Shown here: one piece after another, positions 5,680-8,179 of the stretch | Layout of the letters: each line of letters opens with the position of its first letter | Numbering within the stretch: position 1 is the stretch's first letter | Assembly: GCA_023420435.1 (NCBI GenBank) | Contig: JAEZWE010000159.1 | Span: 1-8,179, forward strand | DNA from: Bacteroidota bacterium | Lineage (GTDB): Bacteria; Bacteroidota; Bacteroidia; Flavobacteriales; Weeksellaceae | Length of the DNA stretch: 8,179 nucleotides | Reading direction: 5' to 3' | Notes under the pieces: model-generated | The model's input: the letters and a program-made list of their open reading frames with translations, nothing else | Told to the model about the DNA's origin: nothing | The model's database searches: none | Program-made: the position numbers and the translations under genes

Positions 5680-6861
5680 TTAAAGTACTTCGAAAATTGA
5701 GGCCGCTCCTTGCCCTGTTCCAACACACATGGTAACCATTCCGTATTTGTTACCGCGTTTTCTCATTTCGTCTAATAATTGGACGGTCAATTTTGTTCCT
5801 GTACAACCCAATGGATGTCCCAATGCGATTGCGCCACCGTTTACATTTAAGATATCAGGATTTAGTCCTAGTTCTTTTTTAATTGCCACGGATTGAGAAG
5901 CGAATGCCTCGTTCAATTCAATTAAATCGATGTCTTTCAATTCTAAACCGGCCTGTTTCAATGCTTTTGGAATTGCGTAGATTGGTCCCATTCCCATAAT
6001 TCTAGGCTCCAAACCGGCTGCTGCGTAAGCCACTAATCTTGCTTCTGGTTCCAAACCTAATTCTTTCACCATTTCTTCCGACATAACCACTACGAAAGCA
6101 GCACCATCGGACATTTGAGAAGAATTTCCGGCTGTAACCGAACCTCCTGCCGCGAAAACAGGCTTCAATTTTGCCAAACCTTCTAGGGAAGTGTCTTTTC
6201 TTGGACCTTCATCCATCGCAAAATCAAATTTTTTAGTCTGAACTTTTTGATTTTCATCCAAGTAATTATATTCTACAGGAATTGGAACGATTTGATTTTT
6301 GAATTTTCCTTCTTCCAGGGCTTTCAACGCTTTTACGTGAGATTGAAACGCGAATTCATCCTGCTCTTCACGGGATATATTGAATTCTTTTGCCACGGCT
6401 TCTGCAGTGTAGCCCATTCCCCAATAATAATCAGGGTTAGATTTTGCAGTATCCGATTCCGGAACAGGCTTGTAACCGCCCATCGGAATGTAACTCATCG
6501 ATTCAGTTCCACCTGCAATAATGCAATCTGCCATTCCTGCCTGAATTTTCGCAGAAGCAATGGCAATCGCTTCAGAACCGGATGCACAATATCTGTTCAC
6601 GGTAACTCCAGGAACTTTGTCGGTATTCAATCCCATCAAAGAAATTAAACGCGCCACGTTCAAGCCTTGTTCTGCTTCCGGCATTGCATTTCCAACGATC
6701 AAATCGTCGATTCTGTTTTTGTCGAGTTGTGGCAATTCTGCCATCAGTTTTTCAATGACAGTTGCTGCCATTACGTCGGGACGCGTGAAGCGAAGGGAAC
6801 CTTTCGGAGCTTTTCCTACTGCTGTTCTGTATCCTTTTACTATATATGCTTGTCTAGACAT
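5680..6861 (-). CDS. fadA: Acetyl-CoA acyltransferase (3-ketoacyl-CoA thiolase)
   Basis: Catalyses the last step of beta-oxidation: thiolytic cleavage of 3-ketoacyl-CoA by CoA to acetyl-CoA and a shortened acyl-CoA. The 393 residues match the usual length of degradative thiolases. The acyl-accepting nucleophile is C92 in NRYCASG. The other catalytic motifs are NEAF (317-320), GHPLG with H349, and C379 in MCVGTG near the C-terminus. All are intact. The ATG at 6859-6861 gives the usual thiolase N-terminus (AYIVKGYRTAVGK). It sits between fadN and fadE with 18-base spacers on both sides and no terminator or promoter, so it is surely part of one transcript. The motifs cannot exclude use as a biosynthetic acetoacetyl-CoA thiolase, but the operon argues strongly for fatty-acid degradation. 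The symbol follows Bacillus naming. Confidence 0.95.
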   Translation of the reverse strand: MSRQAYIVKGYRTAVGKAPKGSLRFTRPDVMAATVIEKLMAELPQLDKNRIDDLIVGNAMPEAEQGLNVARLISLMGLNTDKVPGVTVNRYCASGSEAIAIASAKIQAGMADCIIAGGTESMSYIPMGGYKPVPESDTAKSNPDYYWGMGYTAEAVAKEFNISREEQDEFAFQSHVKALKALEEGKFKNQIVPIPVEYNYLDENQKVQTKKFDFAMDEGPRKDTSLEGLAKLKPVFAAGGSVTAGNSSQMSDGAAFVVVMSEEMVKELGLEPEARLVAYAAAGLEPRIMGMGPIYAIPKALKQAGLELKDIDLIELNEAFASQSVAIKKELGLNPDILNVNGGAIALGHPLGCTGTKLTVQLLDEMRKRGNKYGMVTMCVGTGQGAASIFEVL

Positions 6862-6879
6862 TTCTAAAATTTTTAATTA

Positions 6880-8178
6880 TTAGTTTCTTAAAGGCTTACC
6901 GTTTTGAAGCATATACTGAATACGTTCAAGTGTTTTTCTTTCTCCAGTTAGTGAAAGGAAAGTTTCTCTTTCCAAATTCAATAAATATTGTTCTGAAACT
7001 GAAGTCGGTTCAGAAAGATTTCCTCCTGCCATTACGTAAGCCAATTTATCGGCGATTTTCTTGTCGTGTTCAGAAATATAATTTCCAGTTAACATTTGGT
7101 CGGTTCCAACGTAGAACATTCCCAATGCATCTTTACCAAGAACGGTTACTTTTTGCTCAATTGGTTGCGTGTAACCTTGTTCTGCAAGAAGTTTCGCTAC
7201 CTTTTTTGCTTCAGCAATCTGACGGGTTTTATCAACTACAACGATATCTTTATGTTGTTCAAGAATGTGCATATCGTAGGCTTCGTAAGCAGAAGTCGCC
7301 ACTTTACCCATCGCAATATTCATAAAGGCATCACGAAGACGGTTGGTTTTTACGTCGTCTTTTGCAAAATCTTTGCAGGTTCTTAACGTCAATTCTTTCG
7401 TTCCGCCACCACCAGGAATTACACCAACTCCTGTTTCAACCAATCCAATATAAGTTTCCGCTGCTGCAACAACTCTGTCTGCGTGCATCGTCATTTCGCA
7501 ACCACCACCTAAAGTCATTCCGAAAGGTGCAACTACAACAGGAATTGAAGAATAACGAACTCTCATCATGGATTTTTGGAAGTATGCAATTGCCATATTC
7601 AAATCATCCCAATCCTGATCAATCGCCATCATTAGAATCATCGCTAAATTCGCTCCAACAGAGAAATTTGACCCTTGATTTCCGATCACTAAACCGTCGT
7701 ATTCTTTTTCTGCAAGGTCGATGGCGCGGTTCAATCCGTCCAAAACACCACCACCAAGAGAATTCATTTTAGAGCGGATTTCAAAATTGATAATTCCGTC
7801 GCCTAAATCCTGAATTGCAGATTCGGAATTGCTCCAAAGCGTTTTATCTTTTCTGATATTGTCAAGAATGATAAACGCTTCCTGACCCGGAATATCTGAA
7901 TAATTGGTTTTTGTTTGATCGAAGAAAATTTTGTGACCTTTTTCATTCACTTTATAGAAACTTTCAACGTTTTTCACCCAGTCCGAAACTTCGTAGCCTG
8001 CATCTTTAGCCAGTTCAATTCCCTTTTGAACTCCAACTGCATCCCAAATTTCAAACGGACCGTTTTCCCAGCCAAAACCGGCGCGCATTGCGTCATCAAT
8101 TTTGTAAACTTCATCAGAAATTTCAGGAACTTTATGCGAAACGTACGCGAACAAAGCGCCCAAAGATTTTCTGTAAAG
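6880..8178 (-). CDS. fadN: 3-hydroxyacyl-CoA dehydrogenase/enoyl-CoA hydratase, C-terminal part (5' end outside the window)
   Basis: The bifunctional middle enzyme of beta-oxidation, which hydrates 2-enoyl-CoA and oxidises the 3-hydroxyacyl-CoA with NAD+. About 432 residues are visible. The frame stays open to the right edge (the codons before the TTG at 8161-8163 still read LYRKS), so that TTG is not the start. The first visible part is the end of the dehydrogenase C-terminal domain (AMRAGFGWENGPFEIWDAVG). After about residue 115 comes a crotonase domain with the oxyanion-hole segment SNFSVGANL and the motif TLGGGCEMTMHADR. Both hydratase glutamates are present: the one in GGCE (codon 7495-7497) and the one in LVETGVG (7435-7437). 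The dehydrogenase-then-hydratase order is that of B. subtilis FadN (about 790 residues), the reverse of E. coli FadB. The NAD-binding half, about 360 residues, must lie beyond 8179. First visible gene of the operon; any promoter or regulator is outside the window. Confidence 0.93.
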   Translation of the reverse strand, partial: LYRKSLGALFAYVSHKVPEISDEVYKIDDAMRAGFGWENGPFEIWDAVGVQKGIELAKDAGYEVSDWVKNVESFYKVNEKGHKIFFDQTKTNYSDIPGQEAFIILDNIRKDKTLWSNSESAIQDLGDGIINFEIRSKMNSLGGGVLDGLNRAIDLAEKEYDGLVIGNQGSNFSVGANLAMILMMAIDQDWDDLNMAIAYFQKSMMRVRYSSIPVVVAPFGMTLGGGCEMTMHADRVVAAAETYIGLVETGVGVIPGGGGTKELTLRTCKDFAKDDVKTNRLRDAFMNIAMGKVATSAYEAYDMHILEQHKDIVVVDKTRQIAEAKKVAKLLAEQGYTQPIEQKVTVLGKDALGMFYVGTDQMLTGNYISEHDKKIADKLAYVMAGGNLSEPTSVSEQYLLNLERETFLSLTGERKTLERIQYMLQNGKPLRN

Positions 8179-8179
8179 G

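Larger units (their letters stand above)
3871..8178 (-). other. fadNAE-type fatty-acid beta-oxidation operon (partial)
   Basis: Three minus-strand genes, fadN, fadA and fadE, follow each other with A/T-rich spacers of 18 bases each (6862-6879 and 5662-5679) and end at one strong terminator. The order and the protein sizes (393 and 596 residues for the complete ones) correspond to fadN-fadA-fadE of Bacillus subtilis. The three products cover all four reactions of the spiral. No acyl-CoA ligase, ETF or regulator gene lies within the window; they may be upstream beyond 8179 or elsewhere. Confidence 0.85.

Noticed and set aside
6247..6648. 133-codon frame opposite the thiolase gene
   Set aside because: It lies wholly inside fadA on the other strand, has Cys/Phe/Arg-rich shadow composition, no recognisable domain and no upstream signals.
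7362..7772. 136-codon frame opposite fadN
   Set aside because: Antisense shadow rich in Leu, Gln, Ser and His that covers the conserved crotonase domain; no independent support.
8161..8163. Apparent TTG start of the fadN fragment
   Set aside because: The frame continues to the window edge with family-like sequence (LYRKS), and the dehydrogenase domain would otherwise be cut in the middle.
1..8179. Mobile elements, CRISPR arrays, tRNA genes, riboswitches or toxin-antitoxin pairs
   Set aside because: Coding genes fill almost all of the window, the gaps are short and explained by hairpins, and no repeats or transposase-like sequences are visible.

Overview
The window comes from a low-GC member of the Bacteroidota, most likely Flavobacteriia of the Chryseobacterium/Kaistella type (Weeksellaceae). 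This is inferred from A/T-rich spacers without Shine-Dalgarno sequences, a TAnnTTTG-type -7 candidate, lysine-rich proteins, and signal peptides ending in 'FAQ' or 'FSQ'. No rRNA or other decisive marker is present, so the genus is a guess. I see no mobile element, tRNA, CRISPR array or sign of recent transfer. No stretch longer than about 80 bases lacks a gene.

Left part (1-2950, plus strand): the 3' end of gyrA (DNA gyrase subunit A: end of the coiled-coil region, whole C-terminal beta-pinwheel, long acidic tail). It is followed after 20 bases by an exported TPR-repeat protein. The pair ends at a strong hairpin terminator (2924-2952). This terminator also sits at the 3' end of the convergent gene on the other strand.

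Middle part (2951-3850, minus strand): two small, apparently separately terminated genes. One is a stand-alone HD-domain protein resembling the hydrolase half of RelA/SpoT. The other is a short, secreted or lipid-anchored protein that I do not recognise.

Right part (3871-8179, minus strand): three tightly packed fatty-acid beta-oxidation genes in the transcriptional order fadN (3-hydroxyacyl-CoA dehydrogenase/enoyl-CoA hydratase, 5' end outside the window), fadA (thiolase) and fadE (VLCAD-like acyl-CoA dehydrogenase). Both spacers are exactly 18 bases, and a classic terminator follows fadE. Together the products cover the four steps of the cycle: FadE makes the 2-enoyl-CoA, FadN hydrates it and oxidises the 3-hydroxyacyl-CoA, and FadA releases acetyl-CoA. 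Gene order and protein sizes match the Bacillus subtilis fadNAE operon.

Overall this is mostly core-genome housekeeping DNA. The points most worth checking are the substrate of the HD protein, whose guanine-stacking Arg position looks replaced, the terminator/promoter overlap in front of it, and the function of the two exported proteins. I found no convincing undescribed multi-gene system.
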